From NCBI RefSeq assembly GCF_001189295.1, contig NZ_CP012159.1:5782525-5846524 (forward strand): 64,000 nucleotides of DNA, written 5' to 3'. Made by a program: the position numbers and the translations under genes. The DNA comes from Chondromyces crocatus. Lineage in GTDB: Bacteria > Myxococcota_A > Polyangia > Polyangiales > Polyangiaceae. The notes beneath the pieces are model-generated. The model searched no databases. It had not been told where the DNA came from and was given only the letters and a program-made list of their open reading frames with translations. Shown in pieces: positions 53,107 to 62,900 of this stretch (position 1 is the first letter of the stretch; each line of letters opens with the position of its first letter).

Positions 53107-54391
53107 GCGCTCGCGCGAGGACGTGGACGTCGGTCAGGTTGTGACCCGTCGCTCCACCTGCCAGGCGCGTCCCCAGCGCGCGATGCACTGGGCCATCATC
53201 GAAAGACCTCAACGCCGCCGTGATGGATTCATCCGCGATCCCAGCGGCGTCCGCGCTCCGCACCAGCGCACCCGCGCCGCCGGAAGATCCGTCGACCCCA
53301 TCACTGGCAGCGCAGAGCAGTGCGACGTCTGCGGGCAGCGCACGCATCACACGTAGCGCGATCCACCCAGCGCGTCCCCCCGCTCCCCGGCGCTCGGGCA
53401 GCTTCACCGTCGGCTCGCACGCGATGACCAGGGCTTCACCCGGGGTCAGCTCGCGCGCACGCTCGATCCGACGCGCGGCGACGGCCTCTGCATCTCCAAC
53501 CTCTGCCGAACTCGTCTTCGCCCTCCAGCCCCGCCGCCTGAGCATTTCGGCAACGCGCTCCGCCAAGGTCTCTGGATTGGCGAGCACCTGACACCGAGAC
53601 ATCTCACCCAGCTCGGCCGGCTTTGGCGACTCGCTGAGAAACGCCGTGAGCTGCGCATGCCGAGGCGCCCAGCGCCGCAAGGCCGCTCTCGCTTCGTCAA
53701 TGGACGTCGGATCGAGCACGGACGGGCCCGACCCGATGTCATGGGGAACCCCGGCGATCACATCACTCATGAGCAACGTGCGCGTCCCACACGGCGCCGC
53801 TGCCGCGGCGAGGCGACCCCCTTTCACGCGCGAGAGGTGCCGGCGAACCACGTTGATCTCCTGGATCGGAGCACCAGCGTCCAGCATCGCACCGACGAGC
53901 GCCTGCTTCTCTTGCAGTGAAACCCCCACCGGAGGCGCCGAGAGCAGCGAGGAAGCCCCCCCCGAGACGAGCGCGAGCAGCTCCTCGCCTGGCCGCATCC
54001 CGCGCACGAGCCCCAGCGCTTCCTCCGCTGCAGCGACGCTTCGATCATCAGGGACGGGGTGCGCCGCCGTGCGCACCTCGAGCCCCGAGACCCTCGGAGC
54101 CATCGCGGCGAGCCCCCCGGTGGCGCCCCTCGGCACCCCGACGCCCCCATCCCTCTCTTCCGGGACACCCGTCGTGATCACCAGCCCGCCACGAATCCTG
54201 TCTCCCCAGCACCGCACCGCCCCTCGCGCCATCCCTACCGCGGCCTTGCCCACCGCGACGAGCACCACGCGCTCTGGCGGCCGCTCCACCTCGCCCAGCG
54301 CCTGCTCCACGAGCCCCCCCGCCTCCAGCGTGGCCACTGCCTCGTCGAAGGCCTCGCGGAGCGACTCGACCCAGGCCGGGCGCTCGCTCAA
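53093..54391 (-). CDS. Glycerate 2-kinase (MOFRL family)
   Basis: Encodes 432 residues. ATP-dependent phosphorylation of D-glycerate to 2-phosphoglycerate. The N-terminal part has VVLVAVGKAAVGMARGA, HPVPDDRSVAAAEEAL and LALVSGGASSLL, and the C-terminal MOFRL-type segment has CAASDGVDGSSGGAGA and TDVHVLARA. The start is a TTG that overlaps the previous gene's stop as TTGA, so translation is coupled. Its 3' end overlaps the convergent motor accessory gene by 14 bp. It is the last gene of the operon started by the HD hydrolase. Confidence 0.88.
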   Translation of the reverse strand: MSERPAWVESLREAFDEAVATLEAGGLVEQALGEVERPPERVVLVAVGKAAVGMARGAVRCWGDRIRGGLVITTGVPEERDGGVGVPRGATGGLAAMAPRVSGLEVRTAAHPVPDDRSVAAAEEALGLVRGMRPGEELLALVSGGASSLLSAPPVGVSLQEKQALVGAMLDAGAPIQEINVVRRHLSRVKGGRLAAAAAPCGTRTLLMSDVIAGVPHDIGSGPSVLDPTSIDEARAALRRWAPRHAQLTAFLSESPKPAELGEMSRCQVLANPETLAERVAEMLRRRGWRAKTSSAEVGDAEAVAARRIERARELTPGEALVIACEPTVKLPERRGAGGRAGWIALRVMRALPADVALLCAASDGVDGSSGGAGALVRSADAAGIADESITAALRSFDDGPVHRALGTRLAGGATGHNLTDVHVLARALTRG

Positions 54392-55170
54392 TGGGCTCCA
54401 GGTGGACGGGGAGGGGAGGGGTCTGGCGACGGGTCTTCCTTCACGGCGCGCGGGGCTGCCTGGACCGACCTCGCCACCCTCGCGCCGGGACGCCCCGACC
54501 GGTCCACCCGGTCACCAGCATCCACCAGGTGCACGGCCACCGTCTGATGCCAGCTGAACGTCAACGACAGCAGTGCGCCCCGATCCACCAGGTCCCCCGT
54601 CCCTCGGCCTTCCAGGTCGACGGCGCGCCACCGCAGCGCCCCTCGGATCCCCACATGAGGGCCGGAGACCTCCGAGAACAGCGGGAACGACATCGAGAGC
54701 GCCACCTCCAGCCCCGGTCGCCCCGCGGCGGCCCTCGCCACGTCCTGGGGCACCGTGAACGCGGCCCGACGAGCATCCCAGAACGCGCCCACACCGAGCG
54801 CGAGCGAATCCAGGAACAGATCGAGCCGCGCCGGCCCCCGCTCCAGATCGCTCACGTACCTTGCGAGGAACAGCGGCTGCAGGTGCACCCCTGCCGCGAA
54901 GGAACGCGTGACGACCGGCGCGTCCTGCCCGACCGCGTCCGTGTAGTGCACATACACGCCCGCCGTCTCCAGGAACACGGCGGCCCCGTGCGCCGACAGC
55001 GAGGGACCTCCTTGCGCGAACGCCGCACCGATCCCGCCTCGCAAGCTCAGATCGCCCTCCAGACGACCATAAGCCCCGTCGACCCCTGGCTCCCCCGCGG
55101 CGCTCGGCGCAGCGTGGACGAGCGTGGCCGCCGCGAGCCACCACGCCACCAGCTGAACGCGCGACCTCAA
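54388..55170 (-). CDS. Secreted or outer-membrane protein of unknown function
   Basis: Encodes 260 residues from a TTG start that overlaps the upstream stop (TTGA). A signal peptide (MRSRVQLVAWWLAAATLVHAAPSAAG, cleavage near AHA/SAA) is clear. Alternating hydrophobic/polar strands (LEGDLSLRGGIGAAFAQGG, GALRWRAVDLEGRG, LLSLTFSW) suggest a beta-barrel or beta-sandwich; the tail is Pro-rich. The middle gene of a three-gene operon. No family recognised. Confidence 0.72.
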   Translation of the reverse strand: MRSRVQLVAWWLAAATLVHAAPSAAGEPGVDGAYGRLEGDLSLRGGIGAAFAQGGPSLSAHGAAVFLETAGVYVHYTDAVGQDAPVVTRSFAAGVHLQPLFLARYVSDLERGPARLDLFLDSLALGVGAFWDARRAAFTVPQDVARAAAGRPGLEVALSMSFPLFSEVSGPHVGIRGALRWRAVDLEGRGTGDLVDRGALLSLTFSWHQTVAVHLVDAGDRVDRSGRPGARVARSVQAAPRAVKEDPSPDPSPPRPPGAH

Positions 55171-56513
55171 TGGACCAGCGCCTCCCGGATCGCATCCCGC
55201 AGCTCCGGCGCGAAGAGAAGCCGGGTCCGTCGGATCGTCGCATTGCGCAGCCGATCGAGCAGGAACGACACCTCGGCGGGCCGGCGCGGTCGACCCTGCT
55301 GGAACACGACGAAGAGCGACGCGTCTTCCTCGTAAGGCGTGTCCTCTGCGACATCGAGACCGACGTACACATCGGGATCGAGACCTGCACCGCGAGCAAT
55401 CTCGCGCGCCGTCTCCAGGGCGGCCTGCGCGACCTCGTCGGGGACGCCCGTCCCCGCTCCCCCGGTGCTGTCGTTGCCCTGATCTGGCGCCGGGTACAGC
55501 TCGATCGTCTTGAAGAGCGCCCGCACCCGCAGCCGCCTCGCCAGGTCGGCGAGGATGGGATCGCTCGCACCCTCCCAGGCATGGATCGCGTTGAGCAGCA
55601 CGTGATCGTCGAGCTCGAGGTACTGCGCGAGCGACGGCATCTCACCGATCGCGGCGACCGCGATCCCCGGAGGCACGTGCGGGATCCGGGCACCATCGCG
55701 GAGCCGCTCCACCACACGACGCAGGATGGCCCCGATCATCCACTCCGCGGCCCGCGTCGACTTGTGGAAGTAGACCTCCTTGAACATGAAGCAGCGGGCC
55801 AGCAGGAACGACTCGATCGCGCTGAGCCCCTTCGCCCCATCGATTGCGAGTGTCGGCGCCGCGTCGCGCCCCTCACCCCCGCTGCTCGTCGGAATCTCGC
55901 TGAACCGAAGACTCCGGAGCAACCAGGGGAGATCGTAATCGCCGTAGCGCACCCCCGTCGCGTGCGCGTCGCGCAGCAGATAATCGCAGCGATCCACGTC
56001 GAACGTCCCGCTCACGGCGCGCGCCAGGTAAGGCAGCTCGTGTTTCCCGCGGATCAGCTCGGCCACGCGTTGGGGCAGATACGGGTCGTGCTGCACCAGG
56101 ATGGAATGCACCTCGGAGGAGGGATCGAGCAGGATGCGCTCCGTCCAGCTCTCGTGATGGCTCGCTCCTGGCATGGCCACCTCGAAGAGGTGGGACAGCG
56201 GACCATGCCCGATATCGTGGAGGAACGCTGCCGCGATCGCATCACGTGCGCGTTCGCTGGTGACCCGCTGCCAGAATGGCAGGTTGCCATCGAGCTGACG
56301 GAGGCGAGCGAGCAGCAACCGCATCACATGGGCGGCCCCCAGCGCGTGCGTGAAGCGGCTGTGCTCGGCCCCGGGGAACGCCATCGACGTGAGGCCGAGC
56401 TGACGGATGCGCCGCAGGCGCTGCACCTCGCGCGCACCGAGCAAGCGCGGCACCACCGCGGCCTCTTCGCCTTCGAGATCGATGAGCCCGTGCACCGGAT
56501 CGCGCAGGATCAT
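55167..56513 (-). CDS. HD-domain phosphohydrolase (dNTPase-like)
   Basis: Encodes 448 residues. The metal site of HD hydrolases is visible: His56 in HSRFTHALGAAHV, His99-Asp100 in FLHDIGHGPLSHLFE, and Asp172/Asp174 in FDVDRCDYLLRDA. The start MILRDPVHGLIDLEGEE is typical of SAMHD1/dGTPase-like HD proteins, which remove triphosphate from deoxynucleotides. Length fits. First gene of the operon; the next two genes use TTG starts coupled to the preceding stops. Confidence 0.9.
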   Translation of the reverse strand: MILRDPVHGLIDLEGEEAAVVPRLLGAREVQRLRRIRQLGLTSMAFPGAEHSRFTHALGAAHVMRLLLARLRQLDGNLPFWQRVTSERARDAIAAAFLHDIGHGPLSHLFEVAMPGASHHESWTERILLDPSSEVHSILVQHDPYLPQRVAELIRGKHELPYLARAVSGTFDVDRCDYLLRDAHATGVRYGDYDLPWLLRSLRFSEIPTSSGGEGRDAAPTLAIDGAKGLSAIESFLLARCFMFKEVYFHKSTRAAEWMIGAILRRVVERLRDGARIPHVPPGIAVAAIGEMPSLAQYLELDDHVLLNAIHAWEGASDPILADLARRLRVRALFKTIELYPAPDQGNDSTGGAGTGVPDEVAQAALETAREIARGAGLDPDVYVGLDVAEDTPYEEDASLFVVFQQGRPRRPAEVSFLLDRLRNATIRRTRLLFAPELRDAIREALVH

Positions 56514-57300
56514 GAGCCCCTCGTCACCCGTCGCGTCGAGCGGTCAGCGCGGCTCGTCGCGCCGTCGAGCGACCCGTTCGAAGAGATGGCATTGCAACCT
56601 GCATTCAGGAGTTTCCTGATTGGCTTGTTCTTTGACGATGCAGACAGAGGTGGGTCGAGGTGAATGGGAACAATGTAATGACAAGGATGAAGACCTGCTC
56701 TGCAGAGCATGATCGTGCCTCGAAGGTGGCCGGAAAACTTCGGAGGCACGAGAGTTCCACGTTCCCTGCCGAGAGCGCAAGCGAGAGCCGCGCCGAGCGA
56801 CGAAAGAGACGAAAATCGCAGCGAACATGCGGGCTTGAGGTACGTCGCGCGACCACCGTCATCGACGAGCACGGAAGCTGCATTGGCGCGCATTCCCGCC
56901 CGCCGTGCATGTCGATGTGCCGGCTGTACGGAGGCTGCCGTCGGCGTGACCAGCGTGTCGATGCGGCCTCGTCGACGCGCGTCTCGTCACGAGCGACTCG
57001 TCACACACGTCCCGTCAACGCATAAGGAGTCGATTGGCGACGAGATGATTTTGTTCCCGCGCAGTGGGCGTTGACAGTTTGTCACTTGCGCCATCGCCCC
57101 CCGTGTAGGCCGCAATTTCTTGTAGCCCGCTGTCCGCGCTGGTGTAGTTTAGAAGGCTGTTGGCCTTAACGGGCCTGGGTAACACCGACGACCGATTAAC
57201 GGATACAGAGCATATGCCTGCCATCAATGGACGACACCTGGGACGGGAGGAACACCTCGCGGAGGGCGCGCCGGTGCGGGCACCGCGGAGATCGGGCAGC
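56514..57300. other. Divergent intergenic region with possible promoter
   Basis: 787 bp between the HD gene (minus) and the helicase-associated-domain gene (plus). Short frames on both strands (about 90-125 codons) lack motifs. TTGACA at 57072-57077 is a good -35 hexamer, but a matching -10 is not clear. Nothing else recognised. Confidence 0.45.
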
Positions 57301-59412
57301 ATGGCAAAGGGCAGCGTGATGACGGAGGATTCACCGCGGCGCCTGGATGAAATCCTGCGAGCCCTCCCGGACTCGGAGCTCAAGGGGCTCATCAACCGGA
57401 TGGGCATCCGCATCGACGCGGCGAAGCGGATCGACGTCCCTTCGCAGGTCGCGCGTGCGCTGGTGGGACTTCCCGACGTGCGCGATCCCTCGCGTCTGCC
57501 GAACGCCAGCCGGGAGCTGCTCCACCGCATCGCGGAGGGGGGCGGCGTGCTGGTGGTGCCCACGCTGCCAGCGGGCCTCGAGCCCCTCATCGCGCGCGGC
57601 GTGGTCTACGCCCGCAAGGTGGGCAAGGCCATCGAGCTGGTGCTTCCCATCGCCTTCCTCGTGCAGCTCAAGAGCTGGGAGAGCGAGGACCCGCGCTCGC
57701 TCCGCGCCCTCATCGCGCAGTCCTCGTTCGAGACGATGAACGCAATCGCCTCCCATTACCTCGGGCGGCCGGCCACCCCGCCCATTGCGCTCTCGCTCGA
57801 GAGCGCGTGGGAGATGCTGAGCGATACCGCGCACCTCCAGGAAGAAGTGGAGCGGCTCGCGCCGGTGGAGAAGCGGCTGCTCGAGGCCATCGAGGCGGTG
57901 GGGGGAGAGGTCGAGACCCAGGAGTTGCTCGACCTCGAGCGCGAGCCCATGCGGCTGCGCAGCGCCACGGGCGTCACCGCGAGCCGGCGAGGCGCAGGCT
58001 TCGCGCTGGAGCGGCGCGGCTTCCTGGTCCCCATTCATCCCAACCGCCACGTCATCCCGACCGAGGTCGTCGCCATCGTCGGCGCCGAGCGGCGGGCGCA
58101 GCGCGAGAAGCGACGCGAGCAGATCCGGTCCTTCGTGATCGAAGAGGATCACGCACCCCGTCGTGCCCGCTTTGCCACCGACCCGGCGCTCCTCGCGCTC
58201 GGGCTGGCCTTCGCCGTGCGCGAGCCCGGGAGCGAAGTCCGCCCGGGGGTGGGGACGCCACGCTCGCTCCTCGTCCGGCTCGGGCAGCGCTTCGGCCGAG
58301 ACCAGGAGACCGTCGGTCTGATCGCCGCGCTTTCCCGCGCCATCGGCCTCTGGGAGCCCTCGGCCTCGTCACCGGCCACGCCGCCCGGCTCGCTGGAGGT
58401 ACACGAGCTGACGCAGCTCCTGTTCTCCACGTGGCGTCGTGGCGGCGCCTGGGACGAAGCGAGGCCGGAGCGCGAGGTGCTCCGCGCCGCCTCCGAGTCC
58501 CGCGACGCCAGCCCCATCGGCGCGTTGAGGGAGATGGTCCTCGACGCCCTCCACGACCTCGGCGAAGGCCGCTGGGTCCCCTGGGAGTCGCTGCAAGGCT
58601 ACCTCGCCGCGGACGAGCGGATCGCGGGCGCGGAGAGGCTGGTCCGGCGCTGGGCAGAGCGCTCGGGCGTCGAGGCGACGGCGCCTCTGGAGATCACCCG
58701 GCGCATCGCCCTCGAGACGCTGCCTGCCCTGGGGATCCTCGATCTCGGCGGCGTGGAAGACGAGGGCAGCGGCCTCGCCCTGCGCCTCACCCCGCGCGGC
58801 CGGGCCCTGGTCGCCGGTGGCGCCCCGAGCGTCGACGGCAGCGGCAGCAAGTTCATCGACACCCAGGCCCTCCGCATCGGACCGACCGCCACCGTCGCGG
58901 CCGTCCTGGGCCTCGCGCCGTTCGCCGAGCTGGGCCGGGTGAGCGCCGAGCTCGATCTCGTGCTCACGCCGCCCTCCCTCGCCCGCGCCCTCTCCGTCGG
59001 CTTCGACAGCGACGCCGTGCGCGCCCGCATCGAGGCCGTCGCGCCCCTGCCCGACACCATCTCGCGCATCCTGGTCCAGGCCAGCGTGGTGATCGGCAAG
59101 GCGAGCTTCGTCGGCGCCTCCGGCTTCCTCTGGGTCGAGGACGCGGAGATCCGCGAGCTGCTCCGCACCCGCCGCCCCGCCGCCGAGATGTTCATCGACC
59201 CCTCGCCGCCCGGCGGCCTGCTCATCGAGGCGGGCGTCGACCTCGAGCGCCTCATCCGCCGCTGTCGGGCCCTGGGCGTCGAGATCGAGGCCGAGGTGGG
59301 CTCCCTGAAGGCGAGCCGGGTCACCCCCGCAGGCGGCACCGAGGCCCCCCAGCGCACCGCCTCGACCAGCGGCATGCGCCGCACCCGGACTCCTCCTCCC
59401 CGCGCCCGGTGA
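57301..59412 (+). CDS. Large protein resembling helicase-associated (XPB-like C-terminal) domain proteins
   Basis: Encodes about 703 residues; ATGs at 57214 and 57319 are alternative starts. No helicase ATP motifs. The architecture, with winged-helix-like segments (LLHRIAEGGGVLVVPT, EKRLLEAIEAVGGEV), EVHELTQLLFSTWRRGGAW and a C-terminal SRILVQASVVIGKASF, suggests the stand-alone helicase-associated domain family found in high-GC bacteria. That is a tentative match from memory. Ends in a GTGA overlap with crcB. Likely DNA-related; precise role unknown. Confidence 0.65.
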   Translation: MAKGSVMTEDSPRRLDEILRALPDSELKGLINRMGIRIDAAKRIDVPSQVARALVGLPDVRDPSRLPNASRELLHRIAEGGGVLVVPTLPAGLEPLIARGVVYARKVGKAIELVLPIAFLVQLKSWESEDPRSLRALIAQSSFETMNAIASHYLGRPATPPIALSLESAWEMLSDTAHLQEEVERLAPVEKRLLEAIEAVGGEVETQELLDLEREPMRLRSATGVTASRRGAGFALERRGFLVPIHPNRHVIPTEVVAIVGAERRAQREKRREQIRSFVIEEDHAPRRARFATDPALLALGLAFAVREPGSEVRPGVGTPRSLLVRLGQRFGRDQETVGLIAALSRAIGLWEPSASSPATPPGSLEVHELTQLLFSTWRRGGAWDEARPEREVLRAASESRDASPIGALREMVLDALHDLGEGRWVPWESLQGYLAADERIAGAERLVRRWAERSGVEATAPLEITRRIALETLPALGILDLGGVEDEGSGLALRLTPRGRALVAGGAPSVDGSGSKFIDTQALRIGPTATVAAVLGLAPFAELGRVSAELDLVLTPPSLARALSVGFDSDAVRARIEAVAPLPDTISRILVQASVVIGKASFVGASGFLWVEDAEIRELLRTRRPAAEMFIDPSPPGGLLIEAGVDLERLIRRCRALGVEIEAEVGSLKASRVTPAGGTEAPQRTASTSGMRRTRTPPPRAR

Positions 59413-59813
59413 CCACCGCGCCCGTCTGGCAGCGGCTCCTGTGGATCTGCTTCGCAGGAGCCCTCGGCTCGGGCGCGCGCTTCCTCGTCTCCCTCGGCGC
59501 CGAGCGCCTCGGGCAAGGGCAGGGGAGCTTCCCGTTCGGCACCCTGATCGTGAACGTCGTCGGCTCGTTCCTGATCTGCATGGTCATGGAACTCGCCGCC
59601 GCTGGCCTCGTCTCTCCCACACTCCGCCTGACCCTCACCACCGGCTTCCTGGGCGGCTTCACCACCTACTCCGCGTTCGCCTACGAGACCCTTCGCAGCG
59701 CCGAGGCCCGCCAGTGGTCGATCACCGCCGCGAACCTCGTCGCCACCCTCGTCCTCGGCCTCGGCGCCGGCGTGCTCGGCATGATCTGCGGCCGCAAGCT
59801 GGCCGGCGGCTGA
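59409..59813 (+). CDS. crcB: Fluoride channel CrcB/Fluc
   Basis: Encodes 134 residues with four membrane helices. Exports fluoride as a dual-topology dimer. Signatures: GALGSGARFLVS near the start, GTLIVNVVGSFLICMVMEL, and TTGFLGGFTTYSAFAYE, which lines the pore. The GTG start overlaps the preceding stop (GTGA), so it is translated with the upstream gene rather than from its own leader. No fluoride riboswitch precedes it. Confidence 0.92.
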   Translation: MTTAPVWQRLLWICFAGALGSGARFLVSLGAERLGQGQGSFPFGTLIVNVVGSFLICMVMELAAAGLVSPTLRLTLTTGFLGGFTTYSAFAYETLRSAEARQWSITAANLVATLVLGLGAGVLGMICGRKLAGG

Positions 59814-59919
59814 CCCCTCGCCTCGGCGCGCCGCCCTGGTACACGGTTCCCCAAGTTCGTCCCGGGTCCTCGGCCAGGCGATCTGCGAAGAAAGCAGGGG
59901 TAGCGACCATCGGGAGCGT

Positions 59920-59937
59920 AGGGGCCGACAGGCCCCT
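59920..59937. terminator. Hairpin between crcB and the kinase gene
   Basis: AGGGGCC-GACA-GGCCCCT (59920-59937), a perfect 7-bp stem with four-base loop, lies between the convergent crcB and kinase genes, 18 bp from the latter's stop. Likely terminator for one or both. Confidence 0.6.
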
Positions 59938-59955
59938 GACTCAGGGTACGCAGTA

Positions 59956-62900
59956 CTAGCTCAGATCCATCGGCCAGCGCAGATCCATGGCCAGCCCCGT
60001 GATCCGCTGCAGCGCCTCCCGCAGGAACGACGCACTCGCCCGGCTCTGCGGGTTGTGGCGCAGACACGAGAACAGGAACGCCGCGATCTCCGCCGTCCGC
60101 TGATCCCCCGCCAGCTTCTTCAGCGGTGCCGGCAGCCCATCGTGCCCCACGTGTGCCGAGATCAGCGCCACATCACTCGGGCCATCGAACAGCGTCCGCC
60201 CTGTCAGCACCTCGTAGGCCAGACACCCGAAGCTGTAGATGTCGGCCGTCATCGGCGTTCCCACCGACCCCTCCGGCACCTCACCCCACACCTCGGGTGC
60301 ACCGTAGTGCCCCGACGCGCAGCCCGGCCGCAGATGCCGCCCTGCCAGCCCGAAATCCACCAGCACCGGCTCCCGCCCGTTCCGCAGGATCACGTTCGTC
60401 GGCTTCACGTCGAGGTGTCCCACCCCGATCGCGTGCATCGTCTCCAGCCCCGCCAGGATCCCGTCGAGCAGCGCCAGCGCCCCCCGCATCGTCAGCCCGC
60501 GCGCGTCGAGCAGCTTGTCGAGCCGGATCCCCTCCACCAGCTCCATCACCAGGATCGGCTTCGGCCGCGCCGCCGCGTCGAACGTCACGAACCGCGGCAG
60601 GTTCGGGTGCTGCGGCAGCGCCAGCAGCGACCCCCCCTCCTCACGGAACAGCGTCAGGAACTCGTCTTCCGACACGCTCCGCGCCGCCGTGTGATCGTAC
60701 TCGGGCACCTTCAGCGCCAGCCGCTCCGCGTGCGGATCGTGCCGCTCCTCGGCCCGCGTCACCACGAAGACGCTCCCTTGCGCCCCCCCGTCCAGCGACC
60801 GCTGCACGAAGAACCCCCCGATGATCCTCCGGCTCGGCAGCCACGACGGCAGCGGCTGATCCGGCAGCGACACCGTGTCCCGCGTGTTCCGCCGCCGCAC
60901 GGGCAACGGCGCGATGTGCGGCAGCACCAGCGCGATCAGCTCCGCGAGCGCCCTCGGGATCGATCGCCGTGCCGCCTTGATCGCCACCTGGATCGACGGA
61001 TGGAAGTTCTGCACCGTCTCGTCCGGGTGCTGCAGCGTCACCTCGACCGCGAGCCGCAGCGGCTCCGCCGCGTTCGTCAGCCGCAGCGGCTCCGTCACGC
61101 TGTTCGGCCCCGACGACCCGATCGTCGCCCCGTTGCCCTCGCCCCCGGGCACATCCCCGCAGCGCCGCCGTGCCCCCTCCGTGAGCTGGCTCAGCCGCGT
61201 CAGCGCGTCGCCGAACAGCCACAGCGCCGATGCCTCTCCGGTGATCGTCGACGCCAGCGAACTCAACGCCTGCGCCCCCTGGATCGCGTTCAGCGACCGC
61301 GCCAGCTTCGCCAGCGTCCCGCGCACGATCTCCGTCCGCTGTGACGCCCCTGCCGGCAGCTCCGTCACCAGCCAGTCCAGCGCTGCGAGCCGCGCCAGCG
61401 CGTGCCGCACCCGCGCCGCCTCCCGCGTCGCCATCTCGTGCGCCGACGGATCCCGCGCCAGGGTCGGCGGCGGCGCGAACAGCTCCGCGGGCACCCGATC
61501 CTCGGCCGGCTGCCGTGCGAACCGCGCATAGGCCAGCAGCAGCTGCGTCACGTCCGGGTGCATGCTCGCCTCGGCGAGCGCCTCCAGATCCGCCGGATCT
61601 TCGGCCCGCATCGCTGCGAACAGGAACACGTCCGCCGCATCGGCGACCCCGTCGCGCACCAGCGCGTCCAGCGCCCGCGCCACCGTTGCCGCGATCCCCC
61701 GCCGCAGCGGCGACGCCCGCTCGGCCCCCAGCCGCCGCAAGAGCAGGTTGCAGGCCGTCGTCCACCGCGCCCGCACTCGCCCCTTCCGCTCGACTTCCTC
61801 GCCGAAATCCGTCGTCTCGCTGTCGATCAGGTGCAGCAGCGCCCGCAGGTTCCGGAGGTGCATCACCTGGTGCGGCGCCTGCGACTCCGCCTTCGGATCC
61901 GAGCCGGGCAGCGATGCCCGCCCCGTCGACGGATCCTCCTGCGCCGCCGCGAGTTCCCGCAGCGGGAAGGTCCCCTCCACATCGATCAGCCACTTCGACA
62001 GCCGCTCGTCGAAATCGTCGAGCGCCGGCACCCCGCTCTGATCGTCGCTCGGCCGCCGATCCAGGAGCAGCAGGTGCTTCAGCGTCCCGGGCTCCAGCAC
62101 GTCCGCGTCGAGGCTTCGCACCAGCTCTGCCGCGGCCCGCCGCGACAAGCTGCTCACGGGCCCCCGCCGGTCCGTGACCTCCAGCTTCTCCATCGACTTC
62201 ATCACGTCGAGCGCCAGCGACATCGCCTTCTGCGCCTTCGTGTGCGCGTCCCGTGGACCTCCCTCCACGAACGCGATCACCCCCGCCTCCACCGCGTCGC
62301 GCAGCTCTGCGCTCTTCCCCCCGCCCGTCGACAGCTCGCTCTGGATCGCCCGCGCCAGGGCCACCAGACCATCGTCCGACTCCGCCGACATCGCCACCGC
62401 GACCAGCGCGTCCGCACACTGCGCCGCGGCCCGCGCCCCGAACGTCCCCGCCCGGCTCGCGTTCGCCGACCCGAAATGACGCCGCAGCCCCGCCACCCCT
62501 TCCGCGCAGTTGATCGGCGACGTCGCCACGATGGCGTCGAGCAGCTCCTCTGCGGCCTCCGGCTCCGCGTCGGCGGCCGTGTACAGCCCCCACAGCATCG
62601 CGTTCGGCAGCCCCGAATCCTTCGACGGCAGCGAGCCCTCCAGCAGCTCCATCGCCCGCTTCAGGCCCCGCTCTCCCTCCACCGCGATGTTCGCCACCAC
62701 GCTCACCGCGCCGCGCCGCCACTCCGCGGGCGACAGATCCGGCGCCAGCATGTCACGCACGTCGTCACCGATGTCGGACAGCACCCCCGCCAGAAGCCCC
62801 CGCGCCGACGCGATGTGCCGCCACACCACCGTCTCTCGGTCCTCCAGCAGCGTCCTCCACGCCAGCGCCAGCGAATCCGCGTTCGCCTCGGCGCTCCGCC

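Noticed and set aside
59250-59408. Fluoride riboswitch before crcB
   Set aside because: The crcB start overlaps the preceding coding region; there is no non-coding leader.
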